DNA of 53,326 nt, taken from Candidatus Moraniibacteriota bacterium (GTDB lineage: Bacteria > Patescibacteriota > Minisyncoccia > Moranbacterales > UBA2206). The notes under the pieces are model-generated. The model worked only from the letters and a program-made list of their open reading frames with translations, was not told where the DNA came from and did no database searches. A program made the translations under genes and the position numbers. This document shows, piece after piece, positions 17,080 to 25,552 of the stretch. Each line of letters starts with the position of its first letter. The stretch's first letter is position 1. The DNA lies in NCBI GenBank assembly GCA_013334765.1, contig JAAXWW010000006.1:1-53326 (forward strand), written 5' to 3'.

Positions 17080-18282
17080 TTATTTTTTTTGCAGTTCCTC
17101 TTTGATAACAGATATATCTTTCTTTATCTGGTCTCCTATTATATAGAGAATCTCATCCTTTTTGAGCTTGCGGATTGATTTTCGGATAGCTGTCAGTTCG
17201 TCATTTATTATTCTGGCAACTGCGCCTTCTTTTTTCAATTCTTCCAGCATCATTTTTGCCACGCTTCCGGCTTTCTTGTCCCGAGTGAATATTTTTCTGA
17301 GAGACGGCCTGCTGATGGCCTTGTCATAAATTATATAAGAATCGAATAAGGGGGCTATCTTCCGGGTCAGGTCTCTTATGATGCCTTCTTTGCGGTAATA
17401 GGAAAGCCTTATGACGGCTTTCAGATGCCTCCCTTTGAATTTTAAGCGCAATGTCTTGGCGGCCTCGGAAATGCTTTTTATTTCATGAGCATAATCAAGC
17501 ACGACCGTATATCCGTTCTTGTCGAATAGATTGAATCTTCCCGGAACCGATAGCACTGACTTCTTTTTCAATATTTCCGGCCCTATCTTCAATGATTTCA
17601 ATATGCCGGTTATGGCTATAAGGTTCGATTCCGAAATTTCCGATCGGATTCCAGCAGGAAAGCTTGCTGAGGATATTTTCAGCAGCAAGGTGTCATTGAG
17701 GTAGATGCAATCGTTTTTCATGTAACACTTGCCTATCTGATCGGAGGAGCTATGAAACAGTCTTTTATTGTATGCGACTACGGACAAATCATTGCGATTT
17801 TTCCTCAATTTTGAAATCGCCTTATATGAAACGCTGTTTTTCTTATCGCCGGCATATATGAAGGCGGTCCCTCCTTTTTTGAGGTTTCCGATCAGCTTCA
17901 GCTTTCTTTCGAGCAGGTCTTTCTGATCCTTTATTCTTTCGCCGTCGATGTGGTCCCAATAGACATTGGTCAGTATGGCCAGATCGATATTGTTTTTAGC
18001 GAAAGACTCCCGGATGTTTTTCCCGGAACTGAAGCTGCTTTCCAATATGACATAGTCGAAACGGCGGGCTTCGTCGCTGCGTACCTCATTCAATGCGCAG
18101 ACATTAGCGGAAGTCTTGAATTTCTTCAGGAAGTATTCATTGTCCTTGATAATCTTCCCATTCTTAAATATGCCCTCGCTGCTTATGCAAAGCACTTTCT
18201 TTCCAATTGAGAGAAGCGCGTTATTGAGGGTTAACGAAAGGGTGGTTTTTCCTTTTGTGCCGGTGATAAGGATGACCTTCAT
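17080..18282 (-). CDS. Mur-ligase-family amide ligase lacking the N-terminal domain
   Basis: A 400-residue ATP-dependent ligase starting directly with the P-loop (ITGTKGKTT, residues 6-14), so the usual UDP-binding N-domain of MurC-F is missing. ILTNVYWDHIDGE corresponds to the Mur central-domain metal and lysine block, and VVLDYAHEIKSI to the DYAHxP motif of the C-terminal domain. This domain set resembles CapB/PgsB of poly-gamma-glutamate synthesis and the C-terminal half of cyanophycin synthetase CphA. It is the last gene of the ATP-grasp train and begins 3 bp after the preceding stop. I infer amide bond formation between amino acids or to a peptide; the substrate is unknown. Confidence 0.75.
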   Translation of the reverse strand: MKVILITGTKGKTTLSLTLNNALLSIGKKVLCISSEGIFKNGKIIKDNEYFLKKFKTSANVCALNEVRSDEARRFDYVILESSFSSGKNIRESFAKNNIDLAILTNVYWDHIDGERIKDQKDLLERKLKLIGNLKKGGTAFIYAGDKKNSVSYKAISKLRKNRNDLSVVAYNKRLFHSSSDQIGKCYMKNDCIYLNDTLLLKISSASFPAGIRSEISESNLIAITGILKSLKIGPEILKKKSVLSVPGRFNLFDKNGYTVVLDYAHEIKSISEAAKTLRLKFKGRHLKAVIRLSYYRKEGIIRDLTRKIAPLFDSYIIYDKAISRPSLRKIFTRDKKAGSVAKMMLEELKKEGAVARIINDELTAIRKSIRKLKKDEILYIIGDQIKKDISVIKEELQKK

Positions 18283-18285
18283 CTT

Positions 18286-19209
18286 TTATTTATCGCTTAA
18301 TATCGTCAATGAATCCAAAAGTCCATCGATAAAGCTCTTATGATTTCTCATATCATCGCTCGGAAATCCTATCTGATCGTTGAGCTCGAATACGTAGGGA
18401 CCGTTTCTTGTCATTCCGAAGTCTATCGAATAAACCGGCTTTTGGAATTTTTCATCTACTATCGTTTTTATCTTTTCAGCCACATCCATGATTTCCTGCG
18501 GTATTTTTTCCAAAGGAACTTCTTTTATCGATCCGCCTTGGGAAGCGTTAGCAAGGTAGCTTCCTTCCCGGGGAGTCCTTATGTGGGACAGGACTGTTTT
18601 TCCATTGACTATCACGACCCTGAGATCATGCCTTCCATTGGAAAGACCCTCTATCCCGCATGATGTATCGATGAAATCCTGAATGACATATTCGTTGCCA
18701 GGGTCTAAGTTTGTTTTTCTCAATTCGGAAACTTTGTCTATGATGATCCCTTTACCTCCTAGCCCCTTGGCAGGCTTCAATACGGCAAGCTCGTCTTCCC
18801 TGAATCCATTCAGAACTTCTTGGAATTTATCGGTTTTTTTGAGTTCAAAGCTTTTCGGCATGAATTGCCCGAAATATTCATACATCTTGTTCTTGTCATT
18901 GCAAAGAATTTTGAAATCAGAACAGTTAAGGACCTTGCCGTCCATTTCTTTTGCGGGAAAACTGATCCCCCCGCTCCTGTCATATATAGCATCTGCGATT
19001 ATCGTTCCTTGCGTTTTCGCGAATTCATTTCCATTGAAAAAAGCAGGATCGTTAAAGGAGAGACCTCCTCGATAGGCTTCCGGCCCGCTTGCCAGATACA
19101 TATCGAAGCCAAGATCGCGCCCTTTCTCGAAAAAATAACGGTATACGTTTCTTTTTTTGCCGAACTTAAAAAAAGGGTCATTGCCGGGCCTTTCCTTCTT
19201 GAAATACAT
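18286..19209 (-). CDS. RimK-type ATP-grasp ligase (third of three small ligases)
   Basis: A 307-residue ATP-grasp protein. The recognisable core is VLKPAKGLGGKGIIIDKV (phosphate-binding glycine loop), EYVIQDFID, the DLRVVIVNGKTVLSHIRTP strand pair and YSIDFGMTRNGPYVFELND, which supplies the acidic Mg ligands of the fold. The family forms amide bonds through an acyl phosphate. I choose ATG at 19209, 2 bp after the upstream stop, rather than the overlapping start at 19239, because it gives the same stop-TA-ATG junction as the neighbours. The substrate is unknown; the C-terminal QIGFPSDDMRN is unusual for RimK. Confidence 0.75.
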   Translation of the reverse strand: MYFKKERPGNDPFFKFGKKRNVYRYFFEKGRDLGFDMYLASGPEAYRGGLSFNDPAFFNGNEFAKTQGTIIADAIYDRSGGISFPAKEMDGKVLNCSDFKILCNDKNKMYEYFGQFMPKSFELKKTDKFQEVLNGFREDELAVLKPAKGLGGKGIIIDKVSELRKTNLDPGNEYVIQDFIDTSCGIEGLSNGRHDLRVVIVNGKTVLSHIRTPREGSYLANASQGGSIKEVPLEKIPQEIMDVAEKIKTIVDEKFQKPVYSIDFGMTRNGPYVFELNDQIGFPSDDMRNHKSFIDGLLDSLTILSDK

Positions 19210-19211
19210 TA

Positions 19212-20111
19212 CTATTTTTTTCCTTGGTGATATTCGCATAGATAATCAGCTAAGACGCTTGTTTCATCGGATACCTTTTCATCATAAGTGAATGCGGGGG
19301 AGCGGTTGACTTCGAATATGAACGGATCGTTGTTTTTATCGACAACCACATCGACCCCGGCAACCTGTATGTTCGTAAGTTTCGCCGCAGCGACGGCTAC
19401 GCTTTTTATAAAAGGGGGAACCTTGGATAAATCCATAAATTCTTCGGAAGCGCCGAGATGCACGTTGTTCCTGAATTCTTCCTTCTTATCCGGCCTTTCT
19501 CTCTTTATGACGCAGGCCGCCTCATCGCCTAATACGAGGACTCGGTAATCGAAATCATTAGGGATGAATTCCTGCAGTATTATTTCCTCCTCGGGGTTTT
19601 TTCTTGTTATTTCCAGGGCCTCCTCCTTGTTCTTGGCCAGAAACACCCCTAGTCCTTTTCTGCTTTGTGAAAATTTGACAACCATGGGGAGTCCTAGGAA
19701 TTTTTCAGCGCGGTTCATGGAAAAGCTGTCGTATTGAGAAGAAAAATATGTTTTCGGAACGGGAATGCCGGCGCTTGAAAGAAAAAACATCTGGCTTAAT
19801 TTTCCAGGATCATTGCTATTTTCGTAAAGCTTGTCAATGAAAAGAATTCCGTTCTTCTTGGCGATATTGGATAATATCGAGGCCAAGCTCCGTTTCTTTC
19901 CTACCCGCCTGAAAAAAACGGCTTTGTATCGCGATAAAGGCTTCTTGTCTATGAAAGCCTCGCTAGCCTCATTGCTTATGAACAGCTCTATTTTTTCCAT
20001 GCTGGATATTTCCGTTTCTATGCCTTTTTCGGTCAGTTTCCGGATCAGCATGTCTATGCCCTTCTGCGTCTCCGGACTTGATTCCTGTTTGCTTTTCAAT
20101 ATGAGCAGCAT
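19212..20111 (-). CDS. RimK-type ATP-grasp ligase (second of three)
   Basis: A 299-residue ATP-grasp protein (start chosen at ATG 20111; a TTG at 20129 would add six residues). Core motifs are MVVKFSQSRKGLGVFLAKN (glycine loop), IILQEFIPNDFDYRVLVLG, and VAGVDVVVDKNNDPFIFEVN, where Asp and Glu/Asn would bind Mg-ATP, then RSPAFTYDE. This is close to the RimK/LysX branch that attaches glutamate or other amino acids to a carboxylate. It lies in a co-directional run of ligases with near-zero spacing, which suggests sequential or alternative steps of one pathway. Confidence 0.8.
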   Translation of the reverse strand: MLLILKSKQESSPETQKGIDMLIRKLTEKGIETEISSMEKIELFISNEASEAFIDKKPLSRYKAVFFRRVGKKRSLASILSNIAKKNGILFIDKLYENSNDPGKLSQMFFLSSAGIPVPKTYFSSQYDSFSMNRAEKFLGLPMVVKFSQSRKGLGVFLAKNKEEALEITRKNPEEEIILQEFIPNDFDYRVLVLGDEAACVIKRERPDKKEEFRNNVHLGASEEFMDLSKVPPFIKSVAVAAAKLTNIQVAGVDVVVDKNNDPFIFEVNRSPAFTYDEKVSDETSVLADYLCEYHQGKK

Positions 20112-20130
20112 ATGTTTTGATTTTGACAAA

Positions 20131-21093
20131 TTAGCAATCCACTTTTCTTTTCATGACCAAAATGAATTCGATGATATTCTTTATGACATTTCTTGTCTTG
20201 CCGTATGTCGGATTGTAATGAATATACAAATCCGGTTTGCCGTTTATTTCTATGATGCTGAAATGCTGACCCTCCGGCCTTTTCGTTATATCGTCGCACA
20301 TCAGGTCGATTCCGACGAGATAATTTTCTGTCAGTTTCCCGGCTTTTGCGCACAAAGAGGCTATGTTGTCATTTATGATGTCCGTCACGTCCCTTGTCTC
20401 TCCTCCTTCGGCTAGGCAAGAGTTGTTCTTGATGAATATCCGCGTTCCTTTTTCAGGTGTGCTTCCAAGCGATGAACCTTGTTTTGACAGGATGCTGTCG
20501 AGAACGTTATCCCGGACGGTTTCATTGCAGATATCTTTCTGTTTCCTGGCTATCAGTTCGTCAACTGTCGATTTGCCGTCTCCTAGGATGCTTGGCGGTA
20601 TCATTTCAAGCACGCCGATAGCCTTGTTTCTGAGCATCAGTACCCGGAACTCTTTTCCGAAAACCATTTCCTGTGCTATGAGGCGGGGAAAGATATTGAT
20701 TTTTTCTGTCAGTATTCTTTTCGCTTCGCTTATATCCGGGATATTTACGAAAACTCCGCGGCTATTCGATCCGTCAGAATCTTTTATGACGATCGGATAA
20801 CTGAGTTGGGACAGCTTTTCATCGGCAGGGTTCTTTTTGAAAGTCTTCTTATAGAAGCATACGGTTTTGGGCGTCGGGATGCCTTCTTTTTCAAGGATGA
20901 AATAAGTCAGATCTTTGAATGCCGTCAATTCTTTTCCGACAAGGGAGCTTCTCGTTATTTTGAATTTCCTCGAAACGAATATCTTTTCTCCATCTATCCT
21001 GATATAAAAGCATCCTCTTTCGGGGATTATCTTTTCTACGGAGCCGCCCATTTCTTCGACGACTTTCTTGATTAAGGCTGAATTTCTGATCAT
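20131..21093 (-). CDS. Cyanophycin-synthetase-like ATP-grasp ligase (first of three)
   Basis: A 320-residue ATP-grasp protein. PIVIKDSDGSNSRGVFVNI is the ATP-binding loop. EMVFGKEFRVLMLRNKAIG and PPSILGDGKSTVDELI match the conserved stretch of CphA and GshF ligases (the latter usually PxxVxGDGxxTIxxLI), and GIDLMCDDITK with IIEINGKPDLYIH gives the Mg ligands. Together with the separate Mur-ligase-like protein at 17080 it looks like the two halves of a CphA-type enzyme encoded apart. It starts 2 bp after the stop of the upstream ligase/protease fusion. Confidence 0.78.
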   Translation of the reverse strand: MIRNSALIKKVVEEMGGSVEKIIPERGCFYIRIDGEKIFVSRKFKITRSSLVGKELTAFKDLTYFILEKEGIPTPKTVCFYKKTFKKNPADEKLSQLSYPIVIKDSDGSNSRGVFVNIPDISEAKRILTEKINIFPRLIAQEMVFGKEFRVLMLRNKAIGVLEMIPPSILGDGKSTVDELIARKQKDICNETVRDNVLDSILSKQGSSLGSTPEKGTRIFIKNNSCLAEGGETRDVTDIINDNIASLCAKAGKLTENYLVGIDLMCDDITKRPEGQHFSIIEINGKPDLYIHYNPTYGKTRNVIKNIIEFILVMKRKVDC

Positions 21094-21095
21094 TA

Positions 21096-22541
21096 TTATT
21101 TGCTTGTGTCTATTAGGAAATTCTTCAGATCCCTTCTTCCGATGAGCAAGGGATATTTCAGCCCATCGCGGTTGGCGATCGACATCTTGGAAGTCATGTT
21201 CATTTTGTCGATAATGATCGGAATCGATATCTCGGCCCTATAGGTGGCCCCATGAGAGGAGAATGTCTTAGCTACGCCTACGATATCCGGATGCTTTTCC
21301 AGTTCTTTCCATGTCTCGTTCTTGCTGAGCTCCCGTATTTCTTCTTCGCTGAGGACTTGATCGAGATGAAAATCTTCCCAGATTCTGACGGCCTCCCTGT
21401 ATCCCAGGCTTATGGCTAGGTTCTTATCTATAGCGGAAATGCCGGCTCCTGTATCTATGCGAGCCTCCACTTCGATTTCCTTTCCTTCTTTTCCGATGAG
21501 TTTCACTTTTTCCACTGTTCCAATGACTTTCTTTCCGGAAATCTCCTCCAGTTCCTCCTCGATTTCCCCTCCGAAAAGATCCATCCCGACGCGCACGCCG
21601 CGTTCGCGGGTCTTGATCTTGAGGCTTCTTATTTTTTCGAGCCTCTCCTTGAGTCCTGACAGGTTGGCTATCTGGATAGAAAGCCCCGGGCGGGCATTGA
21701 GCTCCAGGATGACTGGGCCTTTTTCCTTGTCGATCGCGATGTCGGCGCCCAGGAACCCGAGTCCCGAGACGCTTTGCGCGTCGACTGCGAGGCGCAGCAT
21801 GTCTTTCCAATAGGGAAGTTTCAGTCCTGAAAGCAGCAGCCTTGTCCCTGGAACGTATTCTATGAGCTTGCTTTTCCCGACAACGGCGCTGGTCGTGGTC
21901 CCGGTTGCCATGTCGATGCCGACCCCGACAGCTCCCTGCTGCAGGTTGGCTTTTCCGCTGGATTCCCTGGTCGGAAGGCGCAGCATCGCCATCACTGGGA
22001 TCTTGTTGAAGACGATGATGCGGATATCCGGAATCCCTTTATAGGCATAGGGTTTGAAAAGTTTCAGCAGCTGGAGCCTTTCTTCGAAAAAAGCCGTGTC
22101 ATGTATGCCGGAAAGGGAGAAGGATCCGTCGATGATGTTCCTGACATGATTTTTGAGATCGTCGATTGTCACTAGCGAGCGATCGGCTTTTATCCAGGCG
22201 TCGTCGCGTCCCTTCTTTTTGCCATATACGACGATGATCCCTTCACCGCCGAATCCTCGGTTCGGCTTCAGCACGAAGCTCGCGGGCAATTTTTGCCAAT
22301 CGAAATTATCCAGATCCTGATAGGAGCATATCTTGGCGATCAGTCCTGGAACGGAAATATTGTTTTTCTTGAGGATCCTTTTGCAAAGAAGCTTGTCGTC
22401 CGCGATGCGCTTGGCGCGCTTCCGGTTGAACGGCCGAATAAACTCAAGATTCCTTGAGTTCATGCCGAGTATTTTCCTGCTTTTCCTGAAAAAATCAAAC
22501 ACGCTTAGTATCCGGCAAAACATGCGATCAGTCTGTCGCAT
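21096..22541 (-). CDS. Alpha-L-glutamate ligase-like ATP-grasp fused to RimB-type aspartyl protease domain
   Basis: A 481-residue two-domain protein. The N-terminal ~310 residues are an ATP-grasp of the RimK-related E-ligase group: SRKILGMNSRNLEFI opening, FVLKPNRGFGGEGIIVV loop, PDIRIIVFNKIPVMAMLRLP, and GADIAIDKEKGPVILELNAR. From about residue 335 a second domain carries ARIDTGAGISAID, the DTGA retropepsin-like active-site motif of the RimB/DUF785 family, and ends PLLIGRRDL. In proteobacteria these occur as separate neighbouring genes next to a 7TM protein, as also found here. A ligase and a peptidase in one chain imply making and trimming of the same peptide. Domain calls are from motifs only. 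Confidence 0.8.
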   Translation of the reverse strand: MRQTDRMFCRILSVFDFFRKSRKILGMNSRNLEFIRPFNRKRAKRIADDKLLCKRILKKNNISVPGLIAKICSYQDLDNFDWQKLPASFVLKPNRGFGGEGIIVVYGKKKGRDDAWIKADRSLVTIDDLKNHVRNIIDGSFSLSGIHDTAFFEERLQLLKLFKPYAYKGIPDIRIIVFNKIPVMAMLRLPTRESSGKANLQQGAVGVGIDMATGTTTSAVVGKSKLIEYVPGTRLLLSGLKLPYWKDMLRLAVDAQSVSGLGFLGADIAIDKEKGPVILELNARPGLSIQIANLSGLKERLEKIRSLKIKTRERGVRVGMDLFGGEIEEELEEISGKKVIGTVEKVKLIGKEGKEIEVEARIDTGAGISAIDKNLAISLGYREAVRIWEDFHLDQVLSEEEIRELSKNETWKELEKHPDIVGVAKTFSSHGATYRAEISIPIIIDKMNMTSKMSIANRDGLKYPLLIGRRDLKNFLIDTSK

Positions 22542-22553
22542 GCCAAGCGCTTG

Positions 22554-23213
22554 TTACATATTCTTTATTATTTCCCTGAATCTGACGTATTCCGTGATGC
22601 GAAGACCCGTCCATTTCCCGATCAGGAGATTCAGCGGGACAGTCAGGATGACTATCCAGGGATAGGTGATGATGAAATTGATAAGCAGCGGCCAACTGGC
22701 TATGTAGAAGCCGAGGATCGAAATGATGAGCGTTTCCGCTGCCAGCATGAAAGCGACGCGGTCTCCTTTTTCGATCTGCACGGTGATGAATTTCTCGACG
22801 AGAGTGATCATGATAAGGATAGGGAAAATGGAAACGGAAGCCAATCCTGTCCTTCTGAGTCCGCCACCGATAGTCAGCATGAAAAGGATCGCGATCGCGA
22901 CAATCGTGAGCATGATGGCGACGCGGGGAAGATAGAGCAGGCGGAGCGATTTAAGCAAGAGGCGCGAAAGCATTCCGACCAGAAGGATCGTCACAAAAAT
23001 GGCTATGCCGTATTTGACGCCGTTGGTGGCAAGGAAGGCGAAGGTGACTATGAGAGGAGTATATACTCCGAAAGCCTTGACTCCGACCACTTGGCGGAGA
23101 AGGGCGATGAAGGTTGCGATAATGGGGAGCATCAAGAGAAGCACAACGGTGTCGAAGGGAACCCCTTCCCGGAGAAAGAAATCGATAACGGGATTCAGGT
23201 GCTGTATGTTCAT
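22554..23213 (-). CDS. 7TM membrane protein of the inactive-transglutaminase-associated family
   Basis: A 219-residue polytopic membrane protein with about seven hydrophobic segments. VGVKAFGVYTPLIVTFAFLA and LLYLPRVAIMLTIVAI are recognisable blocks of the 7TM domain that in other bacteria is fused to an inactive transglutaminase; that extracytoplasmic domain is absent here. The start is set at 23213 (MNIQHLNP); the longer frame to 23297 would overlap ruvC. In proteobacteria this family travels with the RimK-like E-ligase and RimB-like protease, exactly the next gene here. CapC/PgsC membrane proteins of polyglutamate synthesis are a functional analogy, not an established homology. Confidence 0.75.
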   Translation of the reverse strand: MNIQHLNPVIDFFLREGVPFDTVVLLLMLPIIATFIALLRQVVGVKAFGVYTPLIVTFAFLATNGVKYGIAIFVTILLVGMLSRLLLKSLRLLYLPRVAIMLTIVAIAILFMLTIGGGLRRTGLASVSIFPILIMITLVEKFITVQIEKGDRVAFMLAAETLIISILGFYIASWPLLINFIITYPWIVILTVPLNLLIGKWTGLRITEYVRFREIIKNM

Positions 23214-23220
23214 GGTTTTT

Positions 23221-23715
23221 TCAAGTTGATTTAATGCTTGATAGTTTCCTGCTGTGGATGTGGCAGACCGCAATCGCAAGAGCATCTGCCGTATCATCGG
23301 GTTTCGGAACGGATTTGAGGCCGAGAATGTTCTTGGTCATCAGCTGGACTTGGGCTTTTTCCGCTTTGCCATAGCCGGTTATGGCCTGCTTCACTTGAAG
23401 CGGCGTGTAACTTGAAACCTTAACATTATTTCGTTCAAGTGTCAATAGGACAGTCCCGCGAGCCTGAGCTACCTGGATGACGGTTTTCTGGTTCTTGAAG
23501 AAGAAAAGGCTTTCCACGGCTGCTTCCTGCGGATGGTATTTTTCTATTATCTGAGCGATATCGTTCGATATTTCCAGGAGCCTGTCCTCATCGCGGCGGT
23601 CTTTTTCGGTACTGATGTGGCCGTATGCCAGGGCTTGGATTTTTCCTGAAGATTCTTCGATGACGGCCCATCCGGTGGTGGCTGTTCCTGGGTCGATGCC
23701 TAGCACTCGCAACAT
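23221..23715 (-). CDS. ruvC: Holliday junction resolvase RuvC
   Basis: A 164-residue RNase H-fold endonuclease that cuts Holliday junctions. Catalytic acids are visible: Asp8 in LGIDPGTATTGW, Glu in EAAVESLFFFKN, and the pair in PKPDDTADALAIA. I start at ATG 23715; the frame continues 14 codons upstream but that extension (MFHVPCFMPHVSCP) is the translation of a catgga-type minisatellite. The gene follows yebC, a classical neighbour, and leads into the 7TM/ATP-grasp train with 7 bp to the next start. ruvA and ruvB are elsewhere in the window. Confidence 0.93.
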   Translation of the reverse strand: MLRVLGIDPGTATTGWAVIEESSGKIQALAYGHISTEKDRRDEDRLLEISNDIAQIIEKYHPQEAAVESLFFFKNQKTVIQVAQARGTVLLTLERNNVKVSSYTPLQVKQAITGYGKAEKAQVQLMTKNILGLKSVPKPDDTADALAIAVCHIHSRKLSSIKST

Positions 23716-23757
23716 GGGGCATGAAACATGGGGCATGAAACATGGAACATGGAACAC
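23714..23757. repeat. catgga-type minisatellite at the ruvC start
   Basis: A run of five short units of the form acatgg(g/a)(g/a)c-at(g/a), directly abutting the ruvC ATG. The same motif recurs at 26736-26760, 33462-33487 and 48276-48312. Confidence 0.75.
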
Positions 23758-23820
23758 CGAGTTTGGAACATGAGCATGCTACGCGTCGGGAGTTCTATGC
23801 TATGTGTTTATGCTTCATGA

Positions 23821-24537
23821 CTAAAGATTATCGTATATCTCGTCCACGTCGTCGTGGTCGTCAAGCGTTTCAAGAAGTTTTTCATAATCGAGACGCGTGT
23901 CAGCGTCGATCTCGGCGATTGTCTTGGGCAGATAGCCGAGACTTGCTTCCAGCACCTTTATGCCATTGGCAACAACGTTTTCCCGAATGGAGTTGAGCTT
24001 GTCCGGTTCCGTGAAAATGAGAAGCGAACCGTCTTCGAGCTTGGTGTCTTTGGCTCCGGCATCGATTGCCACGAGCTCGATTTCATCAGGATCTTTTCCT
24101 TCCAAGTCGGCATAGATGATCCCGACGGAATCGAAATTCCACATGGAACTGCCCTTTTCTCCCATTTTGCCTCCGGATTTGGTGAGGAGTGTCTTTATTT
24201 CCGAAACGGCCCGATTGCGGTTGTCGGTCATGGATTTTATGATCATCATGACTCCGCCTGGACCCATTCCTTCATATACGAGCTCTTCTATTTCGGCGCC
24301 TTTGAGTTCGCCGGTCCCGCGCTTTATGGCGCGTTCGATGTTTTCCTTGGGCATATTGACTGAGCGCGCCCTCTCAATGGCAAGCCTCAGCTGAAAATTG
24401 GCATCCGGGTTCCCGCCTCCGCCGTCCCTGGCTGCTATGGTTATGAGTTTGCCGAATTTGGTGAAGACTTTTCCTCGTTTTGCGTCCTGAAGGCCTTTTT
24501 TATGCTTGATTCCTGCCCAATGCGAGTGTCCGGACAT
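23821..24537 (-). CDS. yebC: YebC/PmpR/TACO1 family protein
   Basis: A 238-residue protein with the diagnostic start MSGHSHWAGIKHKKGLQDAK, followed by KGKVFTK-type basic sequence and the GGGGNPDANFQLRLAIERAR block, then the acidic central domain. The family was long called transcriptional regulators; recent work assigns some members a role in relieving ribosome stalling. Full length, normal start. It is the first gene of the leftward train ending at 17080, with a promoter at 24567-24595. Confidence 0.94.
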   Translation of the reverse strand: MSGHSHWAGIKHKKGLQDAKRGKVFTKFGKLITIAARDGGGGNPDANFQLRLAIERARSVNMPKENIERAIKRGTGELKGAEIEELVYEGMGPGGVMMIIKSMTDNRNRAVSEIKTLLTKSGGKMGEKGSSMWNFDSVGIIYADLEGKDPDEIELVAIDAGAKDTKLEDGSLLIFTEPDKLNSIRENVVANGIKVLEASLGYLPKTIAEIDADTRLDYEKLLETLDDHDDVDEIYDNL

Positions 24538-24566
24538 AGTTTTCTCTTACGGTTGGTTACAATACC

Positions 24567-24595
24567 ACTCTAGCATTTTAGCAAGCTGATTTCAA
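24567..24595 (-). promoter_or_regulatory. yebC-ruvC operon promoter
   Basis: On the minus strand TTGAAA (24595-24590), 17 bp, TAGAGT (24572-24567), about 30 bp before yebC. No terminator is visible between here and the Mur ligase at 17080, so it may drive the whole train. Confidence 0.5.
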
Positions 24596-24605
24596 GGAAA
24601 AACAA

Positions 24606-24627
24606 AACCATCCTGGAAAGGATGGCA
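24606..24627 (-). terminator. Terminator after the PH-domain gene
   Basis: A 7-bp perfect stem (CCATCCT/AGGATGG) followed on the minus strand by TTTTGTTTTT. Confidence 0.75.
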
Positions 24628-24660
24628 AGCTGTTTGTGGGCTGTAATTGAACGGCGCGCC

Positions 24661-25248
24661 TCAGATCTTTTCATGATGAATTTTGCCTTGCAGCATTTTT
24701 CCGAATTGCGCCTCCTCGGTTTTCTCCTGTTTTTCTTGGAGATTCATGATAAGATCCTTGATCCTGTATGGATCCGGGACATTGTTGAAGATGAAACGTT
24801 CTTTTTCCGAAGCGGTCTGTATGTAGAGGTTTCCGAAGTTGAAGAAAGTGGGAATGATGCCGGAAACTTCAGTAGTGACATCCTGGATGTTTTCCAATTC
24901 CAATTCGCTTACTTGGCGGGAAAAAAGGGCCTTCTGTTCAATATTGACGACGCGCTCGTTGGTGATTATCCAAACATCGAAATAATAATCGATCCAGATA
25001 ATGAAGAATATGATCCATATGAAAAGCAGGAAGGTGTTTTCCAACAGGGCGAAGAAAGAGTTCCCGATGGCTTCGCCGAGGAAAGGGAACATGACTGGCA
25101 GATAGGCATAGCTGCCGACTAGCATGATGATGAGGACGAAAACGAAGAAGAACTGCGTCAATATGTCGAACCAATGGCGATGCGCTACTAGAAGGATCTT
25201 TTCTCCTTCTTTCTGTCCGGCGAAATGGTATCTGTTGAAATCTTGCAT
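24661..25248 (-). CDS. Membrane protein with bacterial PH (bPH2) domain
   Basis: A 195-residue protein with two adjacent hydrophobic helices (about 25-90) joined by a short loop, followed by a YdbS/bPH2-type domain: ITNERVVNIEQKALFSRQVS, LENIQDVTTEVSG and FGNLYIQTAS are the conserved strands of that fold. The function of such proteins is poorly known; they are thought to organise membrane or envelope processes. A small two-helix protein gene precedes it by 9 bp, and its terminator lies at 24606-24627. Confidence 0.8.
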   Translation of the reverse strand: MQDFNRYHFAGQKEGEKILLVAHRHWFDILTQFFFVFVLIIMLVGSYAYLPVMFPFLGEAIGNSFFALLENTFLLFIWIIFFIIWIDYYFDVWIITNERVVNIEQKALFSRQVSELELENIQDVTTEVSGIIPTFFNFGNLYIQTASEKERFIFNNVPDPYRIKDLIMNLQEKQEKTEEAQFGKMLQGKIHHEKI

Positions 25249-25257
25249 AGGGATTTG

Positions 25258-25491
25258 TTAAAAGCTGGTTAGATTGGCTATTTTGGCAAAAAGAGGCTGC
25301 CAGTTCACTGAAAAGAAGAGCGCCAGATTGGAAACGAAAAGCAAGGTCGCTACGATGACGAAGGTTGTGAGCATGATCTTGTTGAGCTCGGAATTCAGGG
25401 AATATTTTATGAGATGATAGGTGATGAAAAGGCAGAAGAAGATATATGAGAAGATGATCAGTCCGTAGAGTATGAAAACAAATAGCGCCAT
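25258..25491 (-). CDS. Small two-helix membrane protein
   Basis: An unrecognised 77-residue protein made almost entirely of two hydrophobic helices (about 4-30 and 40-64) with a short charged link. It is the first gene of a pair with the bPH2 protein (9-bp gap), so the two may form a membrane complex. No conserved motif seen. Confidence 0.6.
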   Translation of the reverse strand: MALFVFILYGLIIFSYIFFCLFITYHLIKYSLNSELNKIMLTTFVIVATLLFVSNLALFFSVNWQPLFAKIANLTSF

Positions 25492-25552
25492 AGGTTTGTT
25501 TTAGTTTGTTATGTTTTTGTGGCCGATATGATCAAAGTATTCTAAGACATGC

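Noticed and set aside
22551-23234. Long plus-strand ORF antisense to the 7TM gene (227 codons)
   Set aside because: Composition is extreme (Asp/Glu/His/Arg-rich), it mirrors hydrophobic codons of the 7TM gene, and it has no recognisable domain.
23716-23757. 14-codon N-terminal extension of RuvC
   Set aside because: It is pure minisatellite translation (MFHVPCFMPHVSCP); RuvC normally starts right before the IDPG strand.
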